A DNA stretch of 49,620 bases from Buttiauxella warmboldiae (GTDB taxonomy: Bacteria; Pseudomonadota; Gammaproteobacteria; Enterobacterales; Enterobacteriaceae): contig NZ_RPOH01000100.1 in assembly GCF_003818135.1 (NCBI RefSeq), positions 1-49,620 on the forward strand, read 5' to 3'. Position numbers and translations under genes: made by a program. Shown here in pieces: positions 49,580-49,620 of this stretch (positions are counted from its first letter, which is position 1; every line of letters starts with the position of its first letter). The notes beneath the pieces were generated by a model that did no database searches, had not been told where the DNA came from, and was given only the letters and a program-made list of their open reading frames with translations.

Positions 49580-49620
49580 TTGCTGACAAAGAAGGAAAAA
49601 ACGTGGTTTTTCCTTCTTTG
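49580..49620. repeat. 41-base palindromic repeat, copy 2
   Basis: This is identical to 131-171 over all 41 bases, with the 14-base arms at 49587-49600 and 49607-49620. The window ends on the last base of the palindrome, as would be expected if an assembly broke at a repeat. Copies on the same strand at both ends sit just after gene-terminal hairpins. Confidence 0.8.

Overview
This window is chromosomal DNA from a gamma-proteobacterium of the Enterobacteriaceae/Enterobacterales. Nearly every gene can be matched to an E. coli K-12 gene by length and motif, but the gene order and a few accessory genes show it is not Escherichia. The genus cannot be settled from the sequence alone. No rRNA, tRNA, CRISPR array, prophage or insertion sequence was seen. 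The right edge stops exactly at the end of a repeated palindrome, as a draft contig end would.

Layout. (1) 1-2485: the 3' end of an unrecognised gene, a cluster of palindromes, yjfY, then the ribosomal operon rpsF-priB-rpsR-rplI with an S6:S18-type leader. (2) 2510-13778: the 'ytf' block: ytfB, fklB, cycA, ytfE (with a clear NsrR operator), ytfF with an adjacent AraC-type regulator, cpdB, cysQ, ytfJ, ytfK and paeA (ytfL). (3) 13779-14082: a junction joining paeA to degS, which are about 1 Mb apart in E. coli. (4) 14083-32648: degS, degQ, zapG, zapE, rplM-rpsI, sspA-sspB, gltB-gltD, yhcC, arcB, elbB-mtgA. (5) 32780-36453: an accessory cassette of a CdaR-family regulator, a GntP-family permease and a glycerate 2-kinase, between mtgA and npr where E. 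coli has yrbL. (6) 36481-44474: npr-rapZ-ptsN-hpf-rpoN, then lptB-lptA-lptC-kdsC-kdsD-yrbG, all on the minus strand. (7) 44708-49528: mlaFEDCB, ibaG and murA on the plus strand.

How the genes work together. Much of the right half serves the envelope: KdsD and KdsC make Kdo, LptA/B/C move LPS to the surface, MlaB-F move phospholipids across the periplasm, and MurA and MtgA act in peptidoglycan synthesis. DegS and DegQ deal with envelope stress. ArcB, the nitrogen PTS proteins (Npr, PtsN), RpoN, RapZ, Hpf and SspA/B are global regulators. GltB/GltD assimilate ammonia. The accessory cassette looks like a complete glycerate uptake and phosphorylation unit with its own regulator.

Most of the window is ordinary conserved core genome. 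The parts most worth a second look are: the paeA|degS junction, which fits one inversion nearly symmetric about oriC; the glycerate cassette, whose permease leader can form two mutually exclusive helices, one of which covers the Shine-Dalgarno; and a 41-base palindromic repeat found once near each end.
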